Positions 33,146 through 44,920 are shown, counted from the stretch's first letter. The stretch: DNA of 64,000 nucleotides from Podospora comata (GCA_017354895.1 CP071494.1:1054001-1118000); one strand, 5' to 3'. Notes: a model not told the origin generated them from the letters alone. Numbers and translations: made by a program.

Positions 33146-34815
33146 ATGGATATCGTCAACAGGTCCTTCGCCAGTGTACTCCCAGAGGGTAGATCACTGC
33201 CCGCCGGGGGCATTGACTCCTCCACCTTCCAATTCTCATCTTCCATTGCAACTGCCATCCTCTGTGGCCTCACACTCTGGTACTGGTGGGCAATCACCAA
33301 GGCAAAGGCCTCCCGGGACTTCATCGACGGCAATTACAACTTCGATGCCCCCATCATCGGTCCCAAAAATGCTGTCCTGGGCCGTCTAGCCTTCTTCCGC
33401 AATGGCCCAAAGTACATCGCCGAGGGCTATGCCAAGTACAAAGACACCTTCTTCAAGGTATCGGGCAATGATCTGCTGATCGTCCCCAACAAGTACCTCC
33501 AGGAGCTGGCCTCCATGCCCCCTGAGAAGCTCTCTCTCAACACCGCCATCGTGGACGCCTTCCAGCGCCTCCACTCCATCACCAATGTCATCACCGACCA
33601 CAGTCTCCAAACTCGCATGCTCAATGCTCGTCTCACCCCCAGACTGGGTCTCCAAGTGCCGGCAGTCCAGGAGCAGTTCAAGAAGTACCTTCCCGTCGAA
33701 CTCCCTGCGAATTCCACCACAGAATGGACCAGCATCAACGCCCTTCACTTGGCCAGGAGAATGGTCCACCGCGGAGTAGCCACCCAGTTCGTCGACGAGC
33801 TCAAGGAGAACGAAGAGTATATCCAGACCGCCATCAACTACTCGGAACACGGTTTCAAGCACAATTTTGCCCTCCGTCTCTTCCCCGACTTTTTCAAGCC
33901 GATTGCCGCCCAGTTCTCTCCAACTTCATGGGGTGTTGACGCCGCACTTCGCAAGGCCAGAAAGATGCTCATCCCCCTCATCCAGAAGCGTCGCGTCCTC
34001 GAAAAGGATCCTGACTATAAGAAGCCAGAGGACTTCTTGCAGTACCTCATGGACGGCGGCATTGCCGAAGGCGATAGCGACGAGATCACCGTCCAGAGAT
34101 TGATGGTGACGTATCTCGGTTCCGGCCCGTCCACCATCATTGCCGTGGCCCAGCTCCTGTTTGATCTCTGCGTGCACAGCGAGTACGTCGAGGTGCTGAG
34201 GGAGGAGATTATCCAAGTCTTGACTGAACACAACGGGTTTACTCACACCGCCCTGGCCGAGATGAAGAAGCTGGACAGCTTTATGCGTGAGTCGCAGAGG
34301 CTCAGTCCGCCTACTCTTTGTAAGTCTCTTTTTCCCTATTCAATCCATGATCAACTGAGACTGACATCGCCTCAGTGGGCTTCAACGCCATAGTCCGCTC
34401 TGACATCGTCCTCCACGACGGTGTCGTTCTCCCCAACGGCTGCCACATCCAAATGGCCACCTACGCCATCGGCATGGACCCGGAGAAGAACGGCCCCGAC
34501 CCCGAGAAGTTTGATGGTTTGCGCCAGTACAACAAGCGGAAGCTCCCAGGCCAGGAGAAGATCCACCGGTTTACTACTACTGCTGACAACAACCTCCATT
34601 TCGGGCACGGCAAGATTGTGTGCCCGGGGAGGTTTTTTGCTGATCATTCGATGAAGATGATTGCGGCAAACATTCTGTTGAGATATGACTTGCAGTTCCC
34701 CGGGGGTAAGAAGGAGAGGCCGGGGAATACGAGTATGTATGATGTGTTGATTCCGGACTTGGGGACGTGTGTTGAGTTTAGGTTGAGGGAGGATGCGGGG
34801 AGGTGGAATTGGTAG
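33146..34815 (+). CDS. Cytochrome P450, ent-kaurene-oxidase-like fungal type
   Basis: Two exons, 33146-34319 and 34376-34815, with a 56-nt GTAAGT...CAG intron in phase 1, giving 537 residues. The start ATG has the context CACCATGG. A membrane anchor is at about 31-52 (ATAILCGLTLWYWWAI). The I-helix stretch YLGSGPSTIIAVAQLL lacks the usual AGxxT; MRESQRLSPPTL carries ExxR; FGHGKIVCPGRFFA is the heme loop with Cys474. The overall pattern (DFIDGNYNFDAPIIGP, PEKLSLNTA, YSEHGF near the middle, and this heme loop) is that of fungal terpenoid/ent-kaurene-oxidase-like P450s. The substrate cannot be assigned. It is divergent from the previous P450 across 2 kb. Confidence 0.9.
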
Positions 34816-36552
34816 AGTCCTGTCTGAGATTGTTAGCGTGACATGGATGGTTGAAGTGTCGGGTTGACGTTGTTGATCGGCTGGGAAAGAGACCATTGGG
34901 AGGAAGGGTAATTGTAGACAAATAAGGAAAAAAAAAGATGAATTTCCATATGACTGGAGTAGTTAAGCCACGGTTAGTATTTTTGGTGATACTAAGAATG
35001 GGACTCGAGGTGAAAGTAAAAGGTACAATGGTTGGTTTGTGTGGCTGCTCGACAACCCTAACCCACGTTTGACATCATGTCTCTTGGGCCAACCCTAACC
35101 CTCATATTCTGTGATTTCATCTGAAATCTTCACCTCTCAACGACATTTCTCACTCTCAACCTCGTAATTCTTCTCGTGATATGGAGAGCCACATCTTACG
35201 TACACACTGCACTATCCACATAATGCGCCACACTCTCGTCGTGTTCTTTTCGCGCGACCAAGCCACTGCGCCACACTCTCGTCGTGTTCTTCTCGCGCGA
35301 CCAAGCCACTGCGCCACACCCAATCTTTTAGCTGATCAAGTGATGTCATGGGCACATGCAACCACTTGTGGCTGCCTCCCGCGCCAGCGCATACGTCACT
35401 GGGGTTGTCGGCGCGTCCGTGCCCAAAGCTTGGAGACGGGAGGCTTTGAGGAATCGCGAGCGAACGCGCAATCATTATTCAATTGGCCAAGGAAGCTATG
35501 ATATCAAGGAGGGGAATTCGCCTGGGGCAAAAGCCTTGGACTACGTTTTGCGATTTTGGGATGGTTGGTTTTGCTGTTTAACGTTGAACTAACTGGCGGG
35601 GTAGCTAGCTTTGTGAGACGGGGCAGTTTGGTGGCTGGAACTACACGATGATGATGGTGATTTGTTGGGGGATGTTAGAGGGGGAAATTATCTGGAGGGA
35701 GGGATGTGAAACGGGGGACGAAAATAGATGTTGTCAAGAGTCCTTTTGATGGGGGGAGGATGGTGAAAGGTGAGGTGGTTGGCTGTTGTCAGCCCTAGAG
35801 AGCTGGAGCTGTAGCTGGATATGCGGCACAAGGCTTCTGGACTTTTGGACCCTTGTCACGTCATAAACCTGCCCTCTTTTATTAGCAGAAAAGTCGACGG
35901 CGTCAAGACGGGTTTTTTGGTGCCGAGTGGGCTGGGCGGTGCCGGTTCAACCGTCTTGGGGGGCTTCCCGAAGGCGATGGTGGAATCCAAGGTTTGGGTA
36001 GTGTATTTTCTGCTGGAAGAACGGTGATGGTTTGTGTATGACGCATATAGTGAAACCTGGATAGAAGAATTCCAGTTGAGGTTGCCGGCGAGCAAGCACA
36101 CCAGGCTGTGTACACACCACAGCATCTTATGACCTACCTTTGAAAAAAGGTGACCTCTCACCGCAACGGGCACACGGGTTACGGCACGGGAAAGCTTCAA
36201 GGCAAAGGGACCCGCTCGTGGGTCAAGAGTGGACTTGGGCCTTGGCAGGCGGTAAAGCCAGCCATGGCATGAGATCGATCAACGGTGCGCTGCCCTGGTG
36301 TGCTGCCGGAAGGTAGAGTTGGACCAGGTCCCCAGTTTCCTTGCTGGGGTGGCTGCCCGGGCTGGTGCTGTCGCCTGACGTATGAAAGGTATTTAACTAA
36401 CCTGACCTGACCTGGATTTTGCTTTTCGGGTCCTCTCTCTTTGTTTCTTCATACCCAACACATACCAACAATCACAGAACGAACCGTTTTCGATCAAGAA
36501 ATATCGATACCATCTACACCTACCAGTTTTACAAACAAACAACACGATCAAC
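34816..36552. other. Intergenic region with a 43-bp tandem duplication
   Basis: No gene recognised. Holds CCCTAA-type telobox motifs at about 35056-35103 and a 43-bp tandem repeat (separate entry). The right part is the PMP3 promoter, with a pentamer run CCTGACCTGACCTG near 36402. Confidence 0.6.
35225..35319. repeat. 43-bp tandem duplication
   Basis: Unit 1 at 35225-35267 and unit 2 at 35268-35310 differ at one base (TTTTC versus TTCTC); nine bases of a third unit follow. Near-identity indicates a recent duplication. Non-coding. Confidence 0.93.
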
Positions 36553-36781
36553 ATGCCTTTCACCGGTTCTGACATCTGCAAGATCATCTTCGCCGTCTTG
36601 CTCCCTCCTCTTGGAGTTTTCCTCGAGCGCGGCTGCGGTGCTGACCTCTTGATCAACCTCCTCTTGACGATCCTTGGTGTATGTGCCCTTTCTTCACCTT
36701 CGATCTTTTTCTATCCCACTAACATAAATCCAGTACATCCCCGGCATCGTCCACGCACTCTACATCATTTGCAAATACTAG
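36553..36781 (+). CDS. pmp3: PMP3-family small membrane proteolipid
   Basis: Two exons, 36553-36678 and 36734-36781, with a 55-nt GTATGT...CAG intron in phase 0, giving 57 residues. MPFTGSDICKIIFAVLLPPL is followed by GVFLERGCGADLLINLLLT and, after the splice, YIPGIVHALYIICKY. This is the UPF0057/Pmp3 family: two transmembrane helices joined by a short conserved loop. Yeast Pmp3 resides in the plasma membrane, affects membrane potential and salt tolerance, and senses phosphoinositides. Length (50-60) and motifs match fully. Confidence 0.96.
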
Positions 36782-38117
36782 TCTCGTCCCCTCACACAAA
36801 AACCGCCTAATTGAATTCTCACCGATAGCGACGCAAAACTCACCGTCGGGGAAGAAAAATGAGGTTGGGCGGTGGAGGAGGAGGGACCGACGGGAAGATG
36901 GGCGGAAGAAAACCAATGACATAATTGCGGTTTCTCCAAGCCTGCGCTGCTGACGCTGACCGCCCTTGCGCTACCTTACCAACCACCACACGACCCCGCT
37001 ATCTTTTGTTCGGTGGGCTGAGCTACCCCTAGCTTCAGCGCCAAGAAACATCGGCAATCGATGGCATGACACTTTCTAAGATCGGGACTACCGGCGGTGG
37101 TATCAACGGCAGTGGGAACGGTGCGGAATCCGGGGACCGTTAATTTTGTTCTTTGGAACAAGGAGTGGATAATGACTTTACGGCTCTTGTTTTTTGTTGT
37201 TGTTTTCAGTTTTCTGAGCGAGGGTTTACTCAAGTAATTGCTAGCTTGGGAAGGAAGAAAGGCGAGGAGGAAAGGAAGTGGTGGTTGTAATAACTTACGA
37301 TACCCGTTGTTTTGAGAATTGAAGATATTATCGTCTCATGATTTCGTGAATGTTAAATAAACTTGTTCGCAGTGACTCTCACATGTTTCTTAGACGGGCG
37401 GGCCATGACGTTCCAGATTGATATCGGTCTCGTATGTTTACAGAGAGCTCTGACAACATCACAGCCCAGCCAAAAGTTTTGATGGAATTTTCGACCATGT
37501 ATATAGCAAGTGTTATTATCTGCCAAACTGGTCCATTCAAAACATGGTTTCCCGTCATCATAAGTTCTCGCTATCTCTTTCTTCCCTATACTCTTACTCA
37601 CAACCTCACATACTCCTTGTTATATAGGGACAGTGTCTTACATAACCCACCTTTCCTATGTCGATAATTTGTCTTGTTTTTCTACAGGGGCGATAAACCT
37701 CAGCATCAAACTGAACAAGGGGCCAGACGGGGTATATAACATGGCTGCCTCTGATAATCAGATCTTGAAAGGCTGATATGGTCGCTGGTATCTCATAACT
37801 CGCAGGCCCAGAGTCGCAAGAGAGGTGAATGTGAATAAGTCCTATAACTAGCATCAACTGGTTGCAACCGACATTGGCAATTCGCTATGCCTGCTGTTAT
37901 ACATTTATATTCCAACACCATCCCGATCTACCTATCCTGCCGCAAGGACTCGTAGTACGCCTGTAGAATATATGAATTCCATAGTCGCAGATCACAACGC
38001 TCTCAGCCCCATCTAACAGTTCCATGGAATCGTCGCCGTAGCGTCAAGATACCACCCACTCGTCTCAATATCCTCCCTGTATGACACTCCGCTCTGTATG
38101 CCATGCACCCGATCTAC
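36782..38117. other. Intergenic region between PMP3 and the YchF-like GTPase
   Basis: No gene recognised. Short ORFs on the minus strand (36976-37233 and 37353-37601) have no features. The part near 38100 is the 3' flank of the GTPase and could hide a further short 3' exon. Confidence 0.55.
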
Positions 38118-39643
38118 TTACCAACCTTGAAAGACAAAATCTAAGAAACCGTTAGCAACCCGCCGCACCTCTCCCGAATCAAAAAGCACCGCAACAAAGG
38201 AACTCACATCGTTCTTCCCAACCGCCACCAACTGATCCTCCGCAACCCTCAACCCCCCAGCCCCCTCAATATACGCAATCGGCGCATCCCCCATCACCTT
38301 CCTCGCCACATCCCCCACCGTCGACCCCTTCTTCACCAGCACACAATCCCTAAACACCCCCTTATTACTCCCCATCCCCTCCCCCACACCCCCCGACCCA
38401 AAGGTAGCAATATTCCTCACCGGAAAAACCGGCACAAGCCCCAGAATCTCGGCCGCCTTCGTCAGGACATGCACCACGCCCGTAGACCCAAACCGGTAGA
38501 GAACCATATCCTTGAGGTTCTCTATCCTGTTCCTGTTCTTCTCGTCGAGCTCTTTAAGCCCACCACCGTCCGGATCCCCATCTGCTATCAAGTCCTCTCT
38601 CGTGTCGACAAACTCTGATCCTTCCGTGTAGCGGATATAGCCTTGCTTGGCCATCTTCCTGAGAAAAATCTCCGAAATGGCCGAGCAGAGCACGATCGAG
38701 TTGGGGTCTTGCTGCTTGGCGATTTTGGCAATGTTCTTGTCCGCATCGGGATGGTCGATTTTGTTGAGGGCGATGACGGTGGGGAATTTCTCGTCTGCAA
38801 AAGCGTTTACCACGCGGTCGATGGTTTCATCTATTGCCATATTAGAAAGGAGGGAAAAAAAAGGAAAAAAAAAACAAAAGGGGGGGGGGACAAACCACTC
38901 CACTCCTCCAATGGCTCCTTCAGTCCCAACTTATCCAACGTTCTTGCCACCACAGCGCTCGTACTCCCGTACCCGGAGAACTGGTTCTGTAGGGTTTCTA
39001 CTGCGGTCGCCTTGACGGCGATGTGTCTTCTTTTGATGCTTCCCCATTTCGTCATGAGATTTCCCCTGATCCAGGCTACAATCTCGCTTCGTAACCAGGC
39101 GATGTCGACGGAGGGGTCGTAGCCCCGGGTTACTTTGCCTTCTGCATCGGTGGTGCCCGAGGCGTCGACGACGTGGATGAGGGCGTCGGCGTGGCGGAGG
39201 TCGTCGAGGAATTTGTTACCGAGGCCTTTGCCTTCGTGCGCGCCGGGGACGAGACCGGCTACGTCGAGGAGCTCGATGGGAACGGAGCGGCGGCCGTTGT
39301 CGCAGGAGCCGTAGTTTGGCTTGCATTTGTCGGTTAGGTTGTAGCGGGTGCAGGCGCAGTCAATTTGGAGGTAGCCTATTGCGCGTTGGGGGTCTATGGT
39401 TGTGAAGCTAGTGGGCGAGTTGGGGGTTAGTTATGGGAGAGAGATCGGGAGGCAGAGAGAGAGAGAGGTCGTACGGGAAGTTTCCTACGGCGGTATCAGC
39501 CTCTGGAGCTTGGGAAAACAAGGGTATGTTTTGTTCTGTCTCTACCCACCAACTTTGGAGGAGGCATCTGTGAGGGAGTTGAGGGTGCTTGATTTGCCGG
39601 CGCTGGGCTTGCCCACGAGGCCGATGAGGGGGTCTCGAGGCAT
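38118..39643 (-). CDS. YchF/Obg-type GTPase with TGS domain, 10-nt micro-exon
   Basis: Four exons: 39550-39643, 39475-39484 (10 nt), 38896-39407 and 38118-38830, giving 442 residues. The tiny exon encodes the core of VGNFPFTTIDPQ, the switch-I segment of Obg/YchF GTPases, which is complete only if it is used. G1 is GKPSAGKSS at 11-19, G3 is [16 protein letters not shown] from Asp83, and G4 is NKID at 228-231. The C-terminal 90 residues ([22 protein letters not shown] and onward) fit a TGS domain. A Cys-rich insert ([18 protein letters not shown]) follows the switch region, as in archaeal-type YchF-like proteins found in fungi. These ribosome-associated GTPases/ATPases are thought to act in translation or stress. 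The end (VFQGW) lies on a consensus donor (TTGGTAAGT), so the true C-terminus may be longer. Confidence 0.85.
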
Positions 39644-40296
39644 GGTGGACGTTTGTCAAATCTGGTAAGAGGGAGGTTTCGTATTTAGGGTATATATCAG
39701 GAGATGGGGCCGGTATTGAGAGGTGAGCGGGCGCGAGGTGGTTTGCGCCGCGAATGTCGTTGCGCGCGATTGAGTGTCCTTGGTTAAAAATATCTGCCCC
39801 GCAGCGGTTGATAACGATAACGGGCCGTGGAGGGGCACAATCGTGGTGTCTTGGGATTGAAATTCAATGTCACCTTCACACATGGCATGTCTGAGATTTG
39901 TTCAGCCTATGAGAAGCATCAATTGAATAATTGATGTTTTTGAGTCCAGTGGATAACCTTCACAGAACAGACTGCTGACTATCGCAAGCCCCATACGTCC
40001 TCGAGAAGGTTGATCTGTAAGTCCCACCAGCAAACGGACAATCGAAGAGCATACACGGTCATGACGATTTAAGAGTTTCGAATGTTTACTGAATTCTATT
40101 CCATTTGAGCGGGTAATAATTTGGCGGAAGGAAGCGATCACCAATACCGGCATCGACCGAGGAAAGGCACATTCGAGCGAGAGCAACTGCATTTGTTTCA
40201 AGTCCAGTGGAGTCGGTCATTCTTAGACCAACCGGCAATCAAGGCTGTTGGTCAGCACAATCACAAGCTTGAGAACAAAACAAACAAAAACCCGCC
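39644..40296. other. Intergenic region, divergent promoters of the GTPase and SET genes
   Basis: 653 bp containing both promoters. No other feature recognised. Confidence 0.6.
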
Positions 40297-41884
40297 ATGG
40301 CCCTCCCGATACAAGATCTTCCTGCCTGGGCCCGCCTCAACGATGTCTCCTTCGACAATGTCGAGGTAACCACCACCGTGGACAAGGGATACGGCGTGTT
40401 CAGCCAAAAGGACCTCGCTGCCCCTGAAGGCACCGTCGAGACCCCACAGCTGCTCGCCGTCCCTCACGACCTCATCCTCAACTCTCTGGCTGTCGAGGAA
40501 CACGCAAAAGAAGACAAAGAGTTCAAACAGCTCCTAGAAGCCGTCGGACACCATGTAACCGTGATCCCCAAAACTTGACCTTCTGACACAGACGGCTGAC
40601 AATAACGTAGCCACCCCGCGTCAACGTTCTGCTCTTCCTGCTTGTTCAGTTAGCGCGGAACTCCAGTCACGCCCATGTGGGTGTTTCCAATCCATGGACT
40701 CAGTACTTGCAGTTCCTGCCCAAGACAGTCTTGCTGCCTACCGTCTGGACCGAGGACGAAAGGCCACTGTTGAAAGGCACCTCACTGGAGGTGGCTGTGG
40801 GAGCAAAACTCAGAGCCCTCGACAATGAGTTTGAAATGATCCGAGAAGCCTCGTCTGATATCCCTTGCTGGAACGGCCTTCTTTGGCACAGTGGCGCCGT
40901 CTCGCTCAAAGACTGGGTGCATCTCGACGCCCTCTATCGATCAAGATGCCTGGAGCTTCCCAAATCCGGAGAGTCAATGGTCCCCTGCATCGACATGATC
41001 AACCATTCGTCCGACCCAAGTGCCTACTACGACCAAAACTCCGACTACGAGGCAGTACTGTTACTTCGCCCGGGAGTGAGCATGTCCAAGGGTCAGGAAG
41101 TAACCATCAGTTACGGCGACACCAAGTCTGCAGCTGAGATGCTCTTTAGCTACGGCTTCATCGACCCCGAATCGACGTCCGAGAGCCTGGTACTCCCTCT
41201 GGCACCCTTTCCCGACGACCCATTGGCCAAGGCGAAGCTTGTCGCGTTTGGGAAAGCGCCCAAAGTCCACGTGGCTCGGGAGAGCGGCAGCATCCGGTGG
41301 GACAGCAATTTTGCATATCTCAAGTGTGTCAATGAGGAGGACGGCCTGGACTTTCGCATCCTGCAGGACAACGAGGGAAACCAGCAGCTGCGCGTTTTCT
41401 GGCAAGATGAAGACGTTACAGATCAGATTTCCGAGTTCCAAAAACTAGTAGCCCAAACTCACCCCCTCCCCGAAGTCCTCAGACTTCGAGTTGCCGTCTC
41501 AGTTCAGGAGAACCTTGAGATTCATCTTGAGCAGCTCAAGTCGGAGCTTCCCCGCCACGACTCTTCGACAGTCAGAGAAGAATGTCTCAAGCATGGTCTG
41601 CTGCTCCGACAGATCGAAACGAGTCTATTGGAAGATGCCATCCAAGCGTTGGAACAAGAGGTGCGTCTCATTGCTTCCCTACCTGCAACATGGTGGTGAT
41701 GGTGGTCTGGGAGAGCCAAGCTCACCGGCTATGGTAACCAATCGGGACAGCTGCTAACACGGTCATGCAGAAAAACTCGCTACTGGAAGCCGAAAACGTG
41801 GTGGCTTATCTCGGATCGATGGAGACTTCCAATTCGGACCTAGTCGGCGAAGAGGCGTCCAATGAGGCCGACGACTTCAGCTAA
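40297..41884 (+). CDS. SET-domain protein lysine methyltransferase (RKM/SETD-like)
   Basis: Three exons: 40297-40554, 40611-41660 and 41771-41884, giving 473 residues; both introns are phase 0 (GTAACC...TAG, GTGCGT...CAG). The N-terminal part KGYGVFSQKDLAA is the first SET strand. A long insert separates it from the catalytic core: NHSSDPSAYY (Asn217-His218), VTISYGD (Tyr254) and LFSYGF (Tyr267). This is the split-SET, Rubisco-LSMT/SETD3/SETD6 type, with a helical substrate-binding C-terminal domain (DEDVTDQISEFQKL and LEIHLEQLKSELP). Fungal members (Rkm1/Rkm4-like) methylate ribosomal proteins or translation factors; which substrate here is unknown. The last exon adds a Glu/Asp-rich tail. 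Confidence 0.92.
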
Positions 41885-42938
41885 TGGTTGCAGACGCACA
41901 TCATCCTCCTGCTTCTTTCTGAGTGGTGTGTGGCCTCTGCAACATTCGTATATCAACCGCCATCGAATGGTTTTGGCTTCTTGAGACGCGGCCTTACCGC
42001 ACCAATCTCAGCATGGTTCACTTTTTGACAAATTCTTTCCACATATGCCGCTTTCTTTTTTGCACAGAATGCAGAGCTGCTCGAGCTATTCCGCACATCG
42101 CTACCTCTACGGAGTTGGCGAGAGTCAGCCTAGAGGGACTACATTGACTAACAAGGCAAAAGGTTCCTCATTGTCTCAGATGCAGCTTGGCTAAGGTCTC
42201 TTCAGCAAACTCGGCATAGGTTCTAATATCGGATTCAGCATCCCGACAGTTCACGGACGCTATAGAAAGCTCTGGTTATTCTTGGAAGGATTTTGGAAGC
42301 GACAACAGCCAGAACAACGCTACCAAAAAGACAAGCTCAACACCGGCCCCCAACCACCGCTATCAACAAGGTGTGCCTGGCGGTCAGGACTCTTGTCATA
42401 CACAGCAGGCGTGGTTCGGTCCTGTCACCCCGGTGAGGACACGGCAGGAGAGCTTCTGGAAAAATCGGACGCATTTTCTACAGCAAGGCACCTTTGCCTT
42501 GAATTTATTGACACACTCAAGGGTCGAATGCAGCCGCCTGTCATAAGAAAAAACAATCTCCACACGACATGGGTATTTTGCCGGAAAGTCGATCTCAAAA
42601 AGAAGGCCACAACTATCCCCAAAATGCGGGGAAATCTTGGGACCCTCGCGAAGAACCGGACCTGTAACGGCTTTGATGCTCCCTCAGCCTTGGGGTTCTT
42701 TTTGTTAGTGCGGGGATGACGTTTAAACCGAAGCGCCGAATGGAATGGTTCAAACAGAAAGCTTCTTAATGCGCTAGTTGGGGATTGTTAAAATGTATGT
42801 AAGCGGCTGCTGTACAATCGACCGACTTGAAGATATATCGCCGACCTGTTATACAATTCCATCATTCGAATGAAACAAGTCCGGCAGGGTTAACCATGGA
42901 GTGTTTGCCGGCTGATCGTTTGGAAAGAGACTTGATCA
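41885..42938. other. Intergenic region downstream of the SET gene
   Basis: No gene recognised; a 145-codon plus-strand ORF at 42282-42719 lacks family features and is taken as chance. Confidence 0.5.
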
Positions 42939-43667
42939 TCACTGTTTCAACCTGAGAAGAAGCTCATCTGTCAAGTTCCAAAGCGGGGGGAGATTCAAGG
43001 CTTCTGTTTTCAAGGCATAGGTATTTGGGATTGGTTTGGGGTATTCGTACTTGGCTACGACACACAAGTCCTTTGCCTCCAGGATAATAATACCCTCTTT
43101 TGGACACCTTGTGCTGATATTAACAGGCACACAGACTTGGTCACCGTTCACCATGGCCTTTTGATCACCGCCTCGGGTGGCAAGGAGCGAAGCTGCTTGC
43201 AGTATAGCATGCTGATGCTGTGTGGCCATAGCTGTCATCACGCATGCTGTCGTCGTTATGATGAGCTTGATGAGGCTGGTCACACAGACGACAGCGATCG
43301 TGACAAGGTTCGCCTGCTCTCTCGCACTTGTCCCAACAAACAGTCTGGCAACTGCACAGAAACCTGGTCGGTAGTATCCCATCGTCGCAACGCCCAGGAA
43401 CTTCGCAACGGCGGGTTGTGTCTGCCAAGAGAAGGCGTCCCACTTTCCAACTTTTGGTCTGCCGAAGTGCTCATCAACAGTTGCAGTGGTGATCGCCAGC
43501 GTTTTCCAGTCTCTGCCAGTGAGAGTGTCCGACGTTAGCCTCAAAGTAGCAAAGGACAGCCAGTTGGAAAGTGGCAGAAAGGTTGTTAGGGCGTGGTTGG
43601 CAAAGTCTTGGGAGCTGTGTTCACCGTCCATGCCGCGCATTGTTTTCGGTGGCCATGGTTTTGCCAT
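42939..43667 (-). CDS. Hypothetical protein with hydrophobic segments
   Basis: An intact ATG-to-stop frame of 242 codons. I do not recognise the product. Hydrophobic stretches lie at about 26-44, 86-112 and 119-144 (the last, LVTIAVVCVTSLIKLIITTT, is a plausible transmembrane helix). The C-terminal 80 residues look soluble, with VCVPVNISTRCPKEGIIILE and KYEYPKPIPNTY. Low-complexity bias is absent, which mildly favours a real gene. It could equally be a chance ORF or one exon of a longer gene. Confidence 0.4.
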   Translation of the reverse strand: MAKPWPPKTMRGMDGEHSSQDFANHALTTFLPLSNWLSFATLRLTSDTLTGRDWKTLAITTATVDEHFGRPKVGKWDAFSWQTQPAVAKFLGVATMGYYRPGFCAVARLFVGTSAREQANLVTIAVVCVTSLIKLIITTTACVMTAMATQHQHAILQAASLLATRGGDQKAMVNGDQVCVPVNISTRCPKEGIIILEAKDLCVVAKYEYPKPIPNTYALKTEALNLPPLWNLTDELLLRLKQ

Positions 43668-44920
43668 TGCCCATCACTTACCCCGGAACCTGCCAGAGCT
43701 GCTTACCATTTTGCCATGCGGCGTCCTCGTGATGCAGGACGGAGAAGGCCCCGGTTTCTGGGCTGACGGTAAGCGTACCATGGACACGCTTCTCCATGAT
43801 GCCATCATCACCTGGGTGGCCTATCTGAGCCCTTCTCGAGCATTGAAGTGACGAGTTTGAACGGATCTAGCCCCGTGGCCGACACAGCGAGTGACAGAAG
43901 AGGGTGGTGCCATTTTCTGGTCTGGCACTTTCGAGTGGGTGTGGTCATCAGGAACAGGGGAATCTGTTTCCCCAGACTCAGTACGGAGCAGTGCTAGCCC
44001 GTTAACTCTCAGCTAACGCAATAGCCTCCCCCCAGTGAGCAACCCCCCATCCCCCCTGCTCACCCCGGATTCCCCTCCATGTCCTGCTGGACCGTGATTG
44101 GGGCTTTGAGGGCTGGGCGACGTTGGCAGGCCAGCCATCCAATGATTTGTCTGGATTTCCAACCCCTACAACCCTGCCACGCCGCTCCGGCCAAGGGTGC
44201 GCCTGGTTGCGAGTGCTGACCGACCGTTTCCATTTTTTCTCCGCAGATTCAATCGCATTTGGACTGGGCCAAGGTCGACCAGAGCCAGAGAGACCAGACT
44301 CCGCGTGGGCCGAAGTCCCCAACGTGCCAGCGGACGAGGGCCTGCAGCTTGGCTGTCCACGGCGCCTTTCCCTTTTTTCCCTCACCTCCCGGGCACACAC
44401 ACTCGTCCTGGCTTATCATCCCCCGTTCCGACTCTGGGCAGGGCATGTTGTCATTCATATTAAACCCACCCGCCCCGCCTGTCACGTCTCCCAATTCCCC
44501 TCTCGAATATAGATTTGCCTCTTTTTACTCTAGAATTCAAAATCTTTTGTCTGGTCCATCCATCAGTCAGTCCATGGTAAACGAGACACCTGCACTACGA
44601 CGACAAAGCCACGGGGTCCGAGACAGCTGGTGAGGTCTACCCTGCTACTGATCGCATCGCCCGCACCTCCCGTTCAGCCATTCCGCGCCGCCCGCAGCCC
44701 GATACCACCGCCACACCACTTCTACTCTCAGCAAAAAAAATCATACCGCGACGTTATTTTTTGTTGTGTAACGGTATCACTGTGCGAATGAGAGGATATC
44801 GATAGGCTATTTATTTTGTTGTTGAAGGAAGAAAGAACGAAAAGAAAAAGCAAACGAATTCAGGGGTTATTTTTTTGTCGACCAAAACACAGACAGCAAG
44901 CAATCAACAAGACCGCCAAA
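43668..44920. other. Intergenic region, upstream of FacB
   Basis: About 1.25 kb before the FacB start, probably its promoter and a long leader; pyrimidine-rich stretches occur at 44360-44420 and A-rich text just before the ATG. ORFs on both strands have no family features. Confidence 0.55.

Noticed and set aside
35056-35103. CCCTAACCC-type repeats as an interstitial telomere
   Set aside because: Only one or two units at each place; such telobox motifs are frequent in fungal promoters.
42282-42719. 145-codon plus-strand ORF
   Set aside because: No family features, no splice support, composition like surrounding non-coding DNA.
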